From the NCBI RefSeq assembly GCF_030272615.1, contig NC_081411.1:830946160-831004159 (forward strand): a DNA stretch of 58,000 bases, in the 5' to 3' direction. Positions 1-9,942 of this stretch are shown here, in pieces. The number at the start of each line of letters is the position of its first letter. Position 1 is the stretch's first letter. The notes under the pieces are model-generated. The model ran no database searches, had not been told where the DNA came from, and was given only the letters and a program-made list of their open reading frames with translations. Source of the stretch: Cryptomeria japonica. Taxonomy: Eukaryota; Streptophyta; Pinopsida; Cupressales; Cupressaceae. The translations under genes were made by a program, and so were the position numbers.

Positions 1-259
1 TAGAAATAGTAATAGAACATGATCCTATTGCTTCCTAGAGTGAGCAACCCACTCAAACATCAGCCAAGGAATCTAAATACCAATTTATATAAACTACCCA
101 AACATAGGTGCTTGATGTGCATGTTGAAGGCATGGAGGTGGATGAGTAAGATGAATAGATAGTACTTACCCCTCAAGACCAGGAGCATCTCCTCAATGGG
201 AGGGAAGTCAACAAAAGAAATTGGATGAAGGAAATAAAGAGGCCTTTGAACAAGAATTA

Positions 260-1995
260 GGTGATAAATTGGAATAATTTGCTAAGAAACAACAACAAGG
301 TTCCAAACAAGTGCTTCAAGAAAACCTTGCCCAACAACTCTCTCATCCCCCACCACATCACACAAAGCAACAACATGAGCAACACCAAGTTGTCGATGTC
401 AGACAACAAGAAGAACAAGAAAAACAATTGGAACCCCACATAATAATTGCTCATGTTACCACACAAGGTGAACAAGTAGATTCTAGTTTGCCTCAATGGT
501 TATATTTAAGCTTTCAAAAGAAGGAAAAGGTTGTCCTTGCAAGTATTACCTTGCAAGAATTAGTTGCCGAGTCACTGTGCATTGACAAAAAAGCTAAGAC
601 TCTTCACCATGTTTCAAGGAGTGACTTTGGAGACGTTATAGCCAAAATTGTCACTCCCACAAAGGATATAGAAGCAGAAGGAAAAACTTCCCCAAGGTAC
701 CAAATCTCTTAGGTAAATCTTGGTAAACAAACCAAATGGGGGGAGATAGCTTTCCTAGATGCAACCACCGCCTCCATAAAGACAAGGATAGAGAAGGAGC
801 ACAAATATAAGAAAGAGGTCAAGACTCAACTACAACAGTATTGAAGATTGCTCATTGAGATTTCTAAACCACTAGATTCAAGATCCAAAGACACTCTACC
901 TTCTACATCAACACTCCTGCAAGAAGAAGTCAAGTTATTGTATGAAATGAGGAAAATAGTAACTATTGTCAAGACTTAGACCTAAGATCAGTTGAGTAAG
1001 GCCAGGATGTCCCCCCAAGACACTATGGATATATATGAGGAGTCCCATCTCATTGAAAGGGGTATGATCCTACTTACCACCCAATGGTAGGCTCAATCTA
1101 CCAATGTTGCAAAATAGGTTAGAATGTTGAAGAAGATCAAAGGCTTGTGTGAGGAGGTGATCAAGAGAGAGGATCTACTAGGAGAGAATACTTTGGTGTT
1201 CTACAAGCCTCTATTAATGGTTTGGAATTTAAGTTAGACACTATAGACCAATGTAGAGCCAGAGCACTAGAAAGGCACCCACCTCTTTTAAGTCTCCTTG
1301 ATGAATATGCACAATATGTTGTGAGGGTCTTGGGTAATAATAGATTGGAAGTTCTTCAAATAGGTACACTCAATCAAGAGGAAGTACTTAGACAGGGGGA
1401 TACATATAAGTCAGAAAAATTCTCTCCTGCCATTGAATTCAATACCGATGTTATGGAAAGATACATGTATCTTGTCCTCTAGTCTTACCAAGCAACTCAA
1501 ATAGTGGATAAATTGGTTGATAATATGGAGGAACTGAGACAAATTCTAAGGGTTTCCAAGTTTCACATTGAGTACTTGGCGGACCCACCACAATCTTTAG
1601 TTCAAATTTTACTTGGGGAATTACTTGAGCTACAAGCAGAGCAGACAGTGAATAGGGAGATCACCCTTAATGCGCTTCAATTCTGGTAAGCAGGAAGATA
1701 GAGTCATGACTCATGGAGGTGAAAATCATAGTTAAACCCAGACACGTGCTCAACATACATCTCACCACCAAGCCAAAGTTGTACTCCAATTGGATGGAAT
1801 TGCTACTACACTCAATGGTCACTCATTACCTAGTGTCGGTTGGGTGAGGTTCAAAAGCAATGACTTGCATGTCAACTATAACCTCCACCTTTTCATAGCT
1901 AATTCTTGGGAATACTTCATTCCTAGAATATAGGGGTCTAGATACTATAAATGTAATGAATCAGGCCATTTTGAGGATCCAAAAATTGAAGATTG
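260..1995 (+). pseudogene. Decayed gag-like reading frame of unknown family, with a degenerate zinc knuckle at its end
   Basis: Reading frame 2 is followable from about 311 to 1215 with several stops (the first at 710-712), then a shift leads to frame 1, open at 1222-1689 apart from one TAG at 1480-1482. The protein is rich in Gln, Glu and Lys with coiled-coil-like stretches (about 1222-1689) and resembles no family I can name. Near its end (about 1935-1975) the translation reads YYKCNESGHFEDP, which looks like a CCHC zinc knuckle that has lost its first and last cysteines, a retroelement Gag signature. The frame stops just after this, where repeat R1 begins. I infer a dead Gag-type protein of a retroelement; a transposon-captured host gene is possible. 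The left end is cut by the window. Confidence 0.4.
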
Positions 1996-2640
1996 GAGGC
2001 CATAGTTAGGATTTCATTTACATTATTTTTATTTTCAACATTTTAAATTTCAAACTTTGTTGAAATCTCTTAGTATCAATGCTTGTTGGTACCTTTATTT
2101 TCATAATTAATTAATGCAAGTTTCTTCATGGATCGCATGCTTCATGATCTTTGTTTAATGAAGTTGGTATTTCTTTGATCTGATATCTTCTCTCATTCTA
2201 GATAGGATAATTGCTCTGAATATTGTGGATTTCATTATTATGGTATATGAAGTTGTTGATTGGCTCCTTTGGTGTGTAAGATCGTAGACCCTACATGTAG
2301 ATGGAAATTTCACCTGCTTCTATCTAATTTGTTAATGATAATATCTGGTTGTTTGAAGTGTTCAGTTCAAATTTAACAACTTTGCATGGTTTTGATTGTT
2401 ACTTTCTTGTTCCCATATCTTTTGCATTTTATTTCTAAGTGGATCCATGTGAAGTATCTTTTGAAACCAGCATACAACCTTGAGTGAACAAGTCACGTGA
2501 ACCCTGAGTTACCCTTACATAGTTGTGACCCAACAAATAGGACCTTGGGGAGTGGGGATTTCATAATCCTTGCTCTTTCTTAGAGAAGCTTCGTTTCGCA
2601 AGGCTTGCATGTTAGGTGAGTATAAGAGGCCCATCAACAA
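1925..2640 (+). repeat. Dispersed repeat R1, left copy
   Basis: This stretch aligns by eye with 35483-36176: both start in the degenerate zinc-knuckle end of a reading frame, share blocks around ggatcgcatg, 'cttggggag' and 'gcatgttggtgagtataa', and end with cccatcaacaa. After that word the copies diverge completely: here LINE-A follows. It may be a 3' LTR or 3' untranslated region of a retroelement, but I see no clear TG start or primer site, so the class is left open. Confidence 0.55.
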
Positions 2641-5027
2641 CTAGAAAGTATTAAATGTTGGTGGGAGGAATGCCAAGTGGCAAGGACCAATGGTTATAGA
2701 TTTATCAAAAGGTCGTAATACCTAAAAGAAAAATTAAAAAAAGTGGAATAAGGAGGTATTAAAAACATATTCATAGAAAAGGATTGAATTGAGCAAGAGT
2801 TAGAGGCATTAAAAAACAAGGTAATTTCCTTTGGCATGTATGAAGAATATTTTGAGGATGAAATATGGCTAAAGCAAGAGAATAAATAAATTTTTGTATG
2901 AGAGGAAATTTACTAGTGGGATAAGGCTAAGGAGGTATGGTGGAAGGTGGGGGACACTAATACAAAATTCTTCCATTTTGATACAAAAGCTAGGAGAGTG
3001 TATAACAAAATTGATGAAATTAAAAAAATGGATGGTTTTGTGGCTGCAAACTGGCCTAAAATTGAAGAGGAAGAAATTAACAACTTTCATGGTCTCTGAG
3101 ATAGTAAGGATCGATCCATGAGAAAAGCCAATGATTTGTTGGATAGACACCTCCCAATGCTCATCTCAAACGTGGGAAATAATATGTTAAAGGCCCTAGT
3201 CTTAGAGAATGAGGTTCAATTTATATTTCTTCAATTGAACCTTGACAAGGAATCTAGGCATAATGAAAATCCAAAAAATTTCTATTAGAAATGTTGGTGT
3301 TTCACTAGGAAATATAATTAGAAGATAGTTGAAGATTTTAAAAAAAATAAATAAAAAGTTTGTTAATGATCTCAATAATATTGCCATTGCTCTCATCTCA
3401 AAGAAATCTGAATGTAATGAGTTCAATGAGTATAGACACATCTCCATTTTATTTTTATTAAACAAAATCATTTCTAAGGTATTGGCAAACCGATTGAAAA
3501 GGGTGTTCGACAAGATAGTATCTAGAGAGAAGAATGGATTTATTCCCGATAGAGAGATCAATGATAGCATCATTTTGGCCAGCAAAATAATTCATACTAT
3601 GAAAAAGAGAGGATCATGGGAATGATGGTTAAATTGGATGTAAATAAATCCTATGATAGAGTTGATTGGGACTTCATAAAAATAATTTTGAGCAAGTTCG
3701 GCTTTAGCGGTTAGTGGGTGGAAATGATTTTTTACTGCATATCAACACCTAGATATTCAATTTTGGTCAATGGATCTCTTTGTAGATTCTTTTAGGTCAT
3801 GAATGGACTGAGGAAATGTGACCCCATTTTTCCCTTCATCTTTGTGATCATGGTGAAGGCTATGGGAAGATCCATTAAGAAATGAATAATTGTGGGCCTA
3901 TGGAAAGGAATAAAAGTGGTAGACAATGTCAAGACTATTACTCATTCTCAATTCATTGATGATACAGTCCTATTTGGGGAAGCCAAAGTTAGAGAGCACA
4001 AATATTCAAGGAAAACCTAGTGGACATATATTTTTTTTTGGGAAAACCATGAATAGAGAAAAGTCAAAAAAATATTCTTCAACACTAAGAAATCAATCTA
4101 AAAGAAAATTCCCATCATACTTGACTTCTCTATTTCTTCTCTACCTGCCAAATATCTTGATGTGCCTCTCTCTTCTCTGGTACTTGCCATTCAAATCATT
4201 GCAAAGATGTGGTAGAAAGTTGTATAAACAAAGTGGTCATGTGGAAGGGAAAATGGCTCTTCCTTGCAAGAAGAATAGCAATGATCCAACTCGTGATCTT
4301 CGCAATCCCCGTATACATTATGTCATACAAGAAAAAAAAACTCATAAGATAGAATCAAATATTGAGAGTTTCCTTAATAAATTCCTTTGGGAAGGATCAA
4401 AAGAGGAAAGTAATATGCCTCTCATCTATTGAAACACAACCGGAGTTCCAAAATTGGTGGGGGGTGTTGGATTAAGATGTATGAAAGCACAAAATTTGGC
4501 TTTGGGAGCCAAGTTGTCTTGGAAAATGTATAGAAGTCCTAATCGTATTTGGTATGGGATCTTTCAGAACAAATAATTGGATGAAGAAGACTCTAAGAAA
4601 ATCATTATGATTAGCAATCCTTGTGGTGGATTGTCAATATAGAAATTCCTATGGGAATTCTAGCATCTAATCAGAGATTACCTCACATAGAAAATAAATA
4701 ATGGAATAAGAGATAATTTTTGGAATGATTCTTAGAATGGACACAAACTGCTCAAGGAAATGGTGGAATTGAAGTCCATTTGGCCAATGCACAATATATA
4801 ATTGGCTGGAAGGAGGCAGGCTATATTAATGTGATATTAACCGACACAAGTGTAAGAAATGAGTGGATAGATGTGGATTGTCTGTCAACGTTAGAAGAGG
4901 CTACAAATACATTGAAAACTAAACTCTCCCAGAGAAAGTTTTTTCTTAGTAAGTAGAGTGATGAAATAATATAGCATGATTATAAAATAGGAGAATATTG
5001 TATTAGGATTAAATTTATTTAATTCAA
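2641..5027 (+). pseudogene. LINE-A, first segment: linker and reverse transcriptase of a plant L1 element (dead)
   Basis: The translation begins in the linker between endonuclease and reverse transcriptase of plant L1 ORF2 (words like KEVWWKVGDTNTKFFHFDTKARR near 2930-3000) and runs through the reverse transcriptase. Seen: a degraded template-binding block near 3400-3590, the LDVNKSYDRVDWDF block near 3637-3675, the primer-side NGSL block near 3770 and an intact catalytic FIDD at 3952-3963, then the thumb and connection to about 4970. Frames switch repeatedly and stops are frequent, so it is long dead. Endonuclease and ORF1 are missing, so the copy is 5'-truncated at about 2641, as usual for LINE insertions. 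Its continuation is found at 6845-7224 and 26168-26702. Confidence 0.85.
5015..5027 (+). repeat. Left target-site duplication of LINE-B
   Basis: TTATTTAATTCAA here matches TTATTTGATTCAA at 6832-6844 (12 of 13). The two flank LINE-B, and the right copy directly follows its poly-A run, as expected of target-primed reverse transcription. Confidence 0.85.
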
Positions 5028-5042
5028 AGGCCTACTAATGGG

Positions 5043-5567
5043 TTGTTGAGGGCTAATCTTCAGAGACAAGGCCTATCAATCCCTGAGTGGACTCTGTCTG
5101 ATAAGGGGTGGATTAAGATCAATTTTGATGGTGCATCGAGGGGCAATCCAGGGCCTTCGGGTGTTGGGGTGATTGCCCGCGATGTTCGGGGAAACACTCT
5201 AGCCATTGGTGCTAAGAGATTGGTGGATGGAACGAACAACGTGGCTAAGTGTCAAGCAGCGTTAGAAGCAATCCTAATGGCTGGGAAATTGGGGGTCAAG
5301 AAACTTCATTTGGAAGGTGACTCTCAGGTTGTGGTGAATGGGATAGCTTGAGGTCGAATGGAAGCGTGGCTTTTAGACAAGAAGGTGCGAAGAATGCAAC
5401 TTTTGCTTAACAGTTTTGAAGATTTTAAGGTAACTCATGTTCTCCGGGAAGCAAACTTGGAAGCTGATAAAGTTTCCAATGTGGGAGCAAATGGATCCTT
5501 GGAAAATATGTTTAGTTTGTTTGAGGACTTTAGAAATTGTAGTCTTCTTGATTCTGATTTTGGGTAG
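5043..5567 (+). pseudogene. Archaeal-type RNase H domain of LINE-B
   Basis: This is the C-terminal RNase H of a plant L1 ORF2, which would remove the RNA strand during reverse transcription. The sequence shows KINFDGASRGNPGPSG (first catalytic Asp, about residue 28), a GDSQVVVN block (Asp, about residue 93) and, past one TGA at 5349-5351, REANLEAD (last Asp). The second acidic position, normally the Glu of an N-x-A-E block, reads NNVAKCQAAL, so a Lys stands in its place. The frame is otherwise open from 5043 to 5567. The upstream frame is missing because of the 5' truncation. The early stop and lost Glu make activity unlikely. Confidence 0.85.
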
Positions 5568-5847
5568 AAGGCTTATTTTAGAAAAGTGAACCCGAGCTCG
5601 ATTTGAAGTGACCCCTTGTTGCCATGATCTTGTGGGAATTAATGTTCCTCGTGGTGTGTGTTATACAGTGTTACTGCAAGTGGCCTTGTGGTAATGGATG
5701 ATTATCATGGCGAGCAGTGTGAGTGACTGGTGATGATGCCTAGTTTTCTGCGAAGCGTGTGGAGTATTAATGACTTGTGATGGTGGTGGCCTTTAAAGGC
5801 CCTTGTGTTTCATCTCCTGGCATTTTGTGGTGGCTGCTTGGTGGTAG

Positions 5848-6615
5848 ATGGAGTGGTCAGGGTTTCTTTTGCAGCTGCGAGTAAGGATGGAAGCAAATTT
5901 TTCTTTGGAGTCGGATGGGCAATTGCCTACGTTTTGTGGGATGATCTCGTGGATTAGATTAACGAACATTTTCAGAGTGGATGGAGACGATTTCTGGAGG
6001 GCAGTGAGGCTGATGTTTGGTGAGGAATTCCTGACTCAGGATTGGTGGTCAAGAAAAAACCTCGACATTTTGTCGCTTTTTACTGCCTTGGCCTTACAGG
6101 TGGGGAAGTCGATGGAGGAAGTGCAATGGATTACTTCACTGGTGTTAAGACCCAAATGGGCAGGAGGGTTGTAGGAAGTGGTGGCTCGTGCTGTCATTGG
6201 CGAGGGGCTGAAGTCGGCGAAAGGTCCACGTAGGAGGATTGGAGTGGACGATGGGGAGTTACAGCCTTTTGTCATCTGGTCAACTTCTCGGCTAGTTGCA
6301 TTGCAGATGGAGGATGTGAGGCAAGGTTGGGGTGAGATTGTGCATTTTGTTCATCAATTGGGACCGACTGAGTGTGTGAAGATACACAGGAAGGTGACTC
6401 CCATTCAGTCTGAGGCCCCTCTGGGTGAGGATGGGAGGCCTTTGGTTCATCACCAGCTTCCAAAGAAATCATTGAAGGTGGTGGAGCGTGGGTCTCTATG
6501 TGGAAATAGGCCAGGAACGGTGCCAGGTGAAGGGAGCATGTCGCTAGAGGCTGGACATAGTGGGGGTATCCCCAATTTTTCAAGAGAAGAGGCTTTGGGG
6601 TGGTTTCATAGTTAG
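5848..6615 (+). pseudogene. Unrecognised open frame in the 3' part of LINE-B
   Basis: Two open stretches in one frame (5848-6171 and 6178-6615), separated by a single TAG at 6172-6174, give about 255 codons downstream of the RNase H and before the LINE 3' end. I do not recognise the protein. It is Gly-, Val- and Arg-rich with Trp residues, no obvious membrane segment and no cysteine motif. Possibilities are a lineage-specific C-terminal extension of ORF2, a third LINE frame, or captured host sequence in the 3' untranslated region. Chance openness is less likely at this length in a GC-balanced region, but codon evidence is not available to me. Confidence 0.4.
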
Positions 6616-6831
6616 GATCTTTGGGTTGTTCGGGGCCTAGTGTGTGGTTTTTGTGTATGTATGTGACCCGTTTTGTGGTTGTTGGTCAGGGTGGGTTGGT
6701 GCTTTATCAGGTTCCTTTTTGTAGTAGGGGTGTGACCCCTTAGTGTAGCAGAAAGTCTTTCTGCTCTTTGGATGTATCACTTTTCTTTTTTAAGCAATAT
6801 ATTACATAATGTTATCGATCAAAAAAAAAAA
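6616..6831 (+). other. 3' untranslated end and poly-A of LINE-B
   Basis: No frame here. It holds G/T-rich sequence, the word pair AGAAAGTCTTTCT (a small inverted repeat near 6750), then ATATTACATAATG and an A-run at 6821-6831 that marks the 3' end of the inserted cDNA. Confidence 0.75.
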
Positions 6832-6844
6832 TTATTTGATTCAA
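6832..6844 (+). repeat. Right target-site duplication of LINE-B
   Basis: TTATTTGATTCAA, one mismatch from 5015-5027, immediately after the poly-A run. Confidence 0.85.
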
Positions 6845-7224
6845 CATGTGATCCAAAATGATAAGTTAGCCTTTGGTATTGTATTGGCATACTTTAATTT
6901 TACGTAAAGCTAGGTATTCTTGTGGATGACTCTCCATAAAAGAGTTCTCACTACTAAGAGACTCAACATGATCGACATACATGACCCTACAAGATGTCCC
7001 CTATGCTACAATAATGATGAGTCCACAAATTATCTCTTGTTGGTGTGCCCATTCACAAGCACTTGTTGAGTTTGGCTTCAATTCTCTCTTAGTTAGATCT
7101 CACCTCGAAGAGAGGATATAATGGAACATATTAAATGTTGGCCTAGGAAATGCTCTTTGGGTGAAGATATGGATTTTGGGCCCCTCCCTCCTTGTATGGA
7201 AATTTGCAAGGAGAGGAATAGGAG
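6845..7224 (+). pseudogene. LINE-A, second segment: reverse-transcriptase zinc-binding domain
   Basis: The frame from about 6925 reads as the zinc-binding domain that follows the reverse transcriptase in plant L1 ORF2: a Trp-containing start, LHKRVLTTKRL, then RCPLC (a Cys-x2-Cys pair, near 6990-7000) and a CPF block near 7048. It continues LINE-A after the LINE-B insertion, in the same orientation, and runs into the EICKERNR segment that is cut by element B at 7225. The frame is mostly readable but carries stops. Confidence 0.75.
7220..7224 (+). repeat. Left target-site duplication of element B
   Basis: AGGAG here against AGTAG at 26168-26172 (4 of 5). The LINE-A reading frame continues directly across this point to 26173 once element B is removed, which supports the pairing. 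Confidence 0.75.
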
Positions 7225-8386
7225 CGTAGCATCCTAAATTGTCACTGGTCCAATTTACACCTCATGTTTGTGCTCCCACTTTAGTGTGTCCTATCCTCAT
7301 CCCCTCTTTAGGTCCAATTTGAATCCATTCTCTAGCTTTGAGGCCATGAAAACCCATTGGTGGATCCCATGGTGAGGTACCCCTCAGTCTAACACTTCAT
7401 TTTGCTCCTGTTCGCAGAGGGACTAGGGCATAGAACACCTTGGTCTAGACAATGGCATCCCAAAATGCCATGGTCGCTCTTAATGGGGCCAAAATTTGAA
7501 ATAAGGCAGGAGCCATATCTCCTTAGCGAGAATTGATCCCTGTGGCTACGCATGACTGTTGGAGGTTGGCCTAATTGGTAAATTACCTAGGGAACCCTAT
7601 ATAAATATATTTTATCAACCTATTTTCATCTAAGCAATCGAAGTCTCCATCCCCATTATTCGTGCCTCTGTGAAGCATTCACAATCAAGCATTTTCAAAG
7701 ATCTTCAAGGCTGGATATTCATTATTCAAGCATTGTGGAGCAAAATTACATAAATCTTGTGCAAGAATGTGTGTGTAATTAGGGTTCATCGTGTTCATGT
7801 GTTTGCCATGCCATTGCATACAACATTTGTGATTACTTTCAAAGAGAATTGCAACATTTGTAATAGTTTATTCAAGATAAATTCCTAAATTGGGGTTTGA
7901 CTTAAGCAAACCCCTATTCCCAATATATTTCCCTTTCTTTATATGTGCAGGAAATAGGTGCAAAGTTGTACTTAGAAAATCCACAAGAGTCAACAGTGAC
8001 AAACAAATTAACTTTTGAAAGGACCATGGAAAATTGATATTACTTGATCCTGAAAATTTAGGCCGAAATTTTAAGGACAGATTCTAGACATCTTATTTTT
8101 CCCATATCTAGGTCGGTGGCTTTGTGGGACATCTGTAGCTTACTATTTTTTAGCAAAATACCTCATTTATCACCTATTTGCCCTAATTTCATAATTTCTC
8201 CTATTATACTTAGAAAGAGGGAATCAAACCTTAATCAGTGAATCTAATCAGAAATCTCAGTACTTTCCTTAGTTGGATTGAGGCTAGATCTATTAGATTC
8301 GCCCTTATTTCAATGTATGGTTAATTTGGCTATTTAGTGATTTTATTATCTTAAGTAAAATCCTAGTTCCAAATTACACTATTAAA
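7225..8386 (+). repeat. 5' LTR of element B
   Basis: It starts at CGTAGCAT (a TG start decayed to CG) and ends at ATTAAA, followed by the primer site. It aligns over its length with 17155-17766 plus 25576-26167. The uninterrupted copy also gives the empty-site sequence for element A: GATTACTTTCAAAG at about 7825-7845. Confidence 0.88.
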
Positions 8387-8405
8387 TTTTGGTGAACCTA
8401 ACTTC
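8387..8405 (+). promoter_or_regulatory. Primer-binding site of element B
   Basis: TTTTGGTGAACCTAACTTC directly follows the 5' LTR. Element A has TTTTGGTGAACCTGACGTC in the same place (- strand). A TGG start fits pairing to a tRNA CCA end; I cannot assign the tRNA. Confidence 0.65.
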
Positions 8406-8771
8406 TTTCATGCTTAATTCTAATTTATTGTTTCAGATATGATTTTTATGCATTTTGAAATTCAAATTTGCACTCATAGATCTTATTTGCAATTAAATTA
8501 CATAAATTTAGAGGTTAATTTCATAAAAACCTTAATTTATTTTATCAAATTTGTCTTGTGGGTTGCATAATTTTTCAATTACATTTGTAGATTTGATTGT
8601 TATGACATGTTATGTTTGGATTTAGATGCATTCAATAATTTTTTATGTACTTACATTAGTGAAAAAATCCAAAAAATTGCATATTCTTATTTCTTTTTAT
8701 CATGCATTTTACATATGTTATCATTTGAAAAAAGAAAATTATTGTAATTTTGTTTTCATTTAGTTTGTTCC

Positions 8772-9942
8772 ATGATGAATTTATTTCATAGATGTGATAT
8801 TGGATTAGCCTCCCTTGTTTCACTTTATCCCTCTCCTAAAGATCCTCCTATCCATGAGGTAATTTTAGTGCAAAAAGAGACAATTGAAACTTCTTTCAAA
8901 ACTCTCCCTCCTAAGGATGAAGTTTTGAAGAATGATGTTGATATTTATCCTAAAATGTGCCTCTCCCCTAAGAGTATCTTAGAGGAAGAGTATGCTATCA
9001 TAAATACCTTCTATAATGTTACCTTACCTTCCATACACAATATCTCTCTTAGATAAAAAGAGTGGTTGATGGACACTGAATTATCCTCTCCCAAATTTGG
9101 TCCTACCAATGAGGGAACATTGGTGCAAGAAAAGGTTATGAACACTTCTTTCAAAATTCTCTTTTCTAAGGATGAAGCTTTAAAGAATGATGTTCATCTT
9201 TCTCCTAAAATGTACCTCCCCCATGAGGATAATTTGGTGCAATTGGATAATATTGTCACTACCTTTCCTAGTGATATCATACCCTCTTTTCATTTCAATG
9301 AATTTCCCATTAGAGATGAAGCATTGATGAGTTATGTTTGTCCTTCTCCTAAAGCTTGTCTTACCCATAAAGATACCTTGGAGCAAAAGGATAAAATCAT
9401 TAGAAATTTCCTTGATTCTCTCCCTTCCCAAGATCTATACTTGGAGAGAAAAGAACCTAATCAAGTTAATAACATTTGTGTTTCTAGTTATGAGAAGCCT
9501 AAGCCCGAAAATCCTCCCAATATCCTTAAAGTTGGAAAATACATATGTGAAAGAGGTGAGATGGAAAGACAACTAAAGAAAAAATATGGTTTTGAAATAC
9601 ATCACTTATTTAATACTTGTGTCACAAATAAATATCCCAATGTTCTTCTTACTTCCCTACCTTCCCTCCCTCATCCTAAGAAACATGTTGATAGGGAATC
9701 TACTCTTGTTGATAAACTCCATGATATCTTAGTTAAGATATCCCTTTGGGATTTGATTCAAAGTTCACCTTCACATCATAAGTTGATCCACAAAGCCTTA
9801 TAAAGGATGGTTCCTCATCCTTCTTCTAAACCAAATAATATTACATTCTCACAAGATGAATTGCTTTCCATAGAGGTTAAAAATAGAGATGATCCCCTTG
9901 TGATTACTCCTTGCATTTATGAACAAAAGATATGAGGCGCTT
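8772..9942 (+). pseudogene. Repeat-bearing N-terminal frame of element B, reaching the start of its protease
   Basis: Open stretches at 8772-9056 and 9066-9803 (frame 0) continue to 9942 past a TAA at 9801-9803. The first 230 residues hold three imperfect copies of a block of about 45 residues built on (K/R)DEALKNDVxLSPKMxL. Further on, near 9700-9790, the words LVDKLHDILVKISLWDLI and HHKLIHKAL match the short conserved segment found between Gag and protease in Tat-type elements (compare VVEQLKKASANVSLWDLL in element C). The last residues before 9942 (PLVITPCIYEQKI) are the start of a retropepsin fold whose rest lies at 14144 onward, beyond element E. No classical Gag core is seen. Confidence 0.7.
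9938..9942 (+). repeat. Left target-site duplication of element E
   Basis: CGCTT here and CACTT at 14139-14143 (4 of 5; the difference is a CpG-type transition). The protease frame joins across them. Confidence 0.8.

Larger units (their letters stand above)
5028..6831 (+). mobile_element. LINE-B: 5'-truncated plant L1 insertion inside LINE-A
   Basis: The insertion begins just before an RNase H domain (5043) and ends with an A-run at 6821-6831 after a typical plant LINE end (ATATTACATAATG then GATC and poly-A). A 13-bp duplication with one mismatch flanks it. The surrounding sequence is LINE-A: reverse transcriptase on the left, zinc-binding domain on the right. Its reading frames are far more open and CpG-richer than those of LINE-A, so it is clearly younger. 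Only the RNase H, a further 3' frame and the 3' untranslated part are present, about 1.8 kb of an element that is usually 6-7 kb. Confidence 0.88.

Noticed and set aside
2010-2640. R1 as a bona fide LTR
   Set aside because: No TG start, no primer site after the supposed end and no duplication; left as an unclassified repeat.
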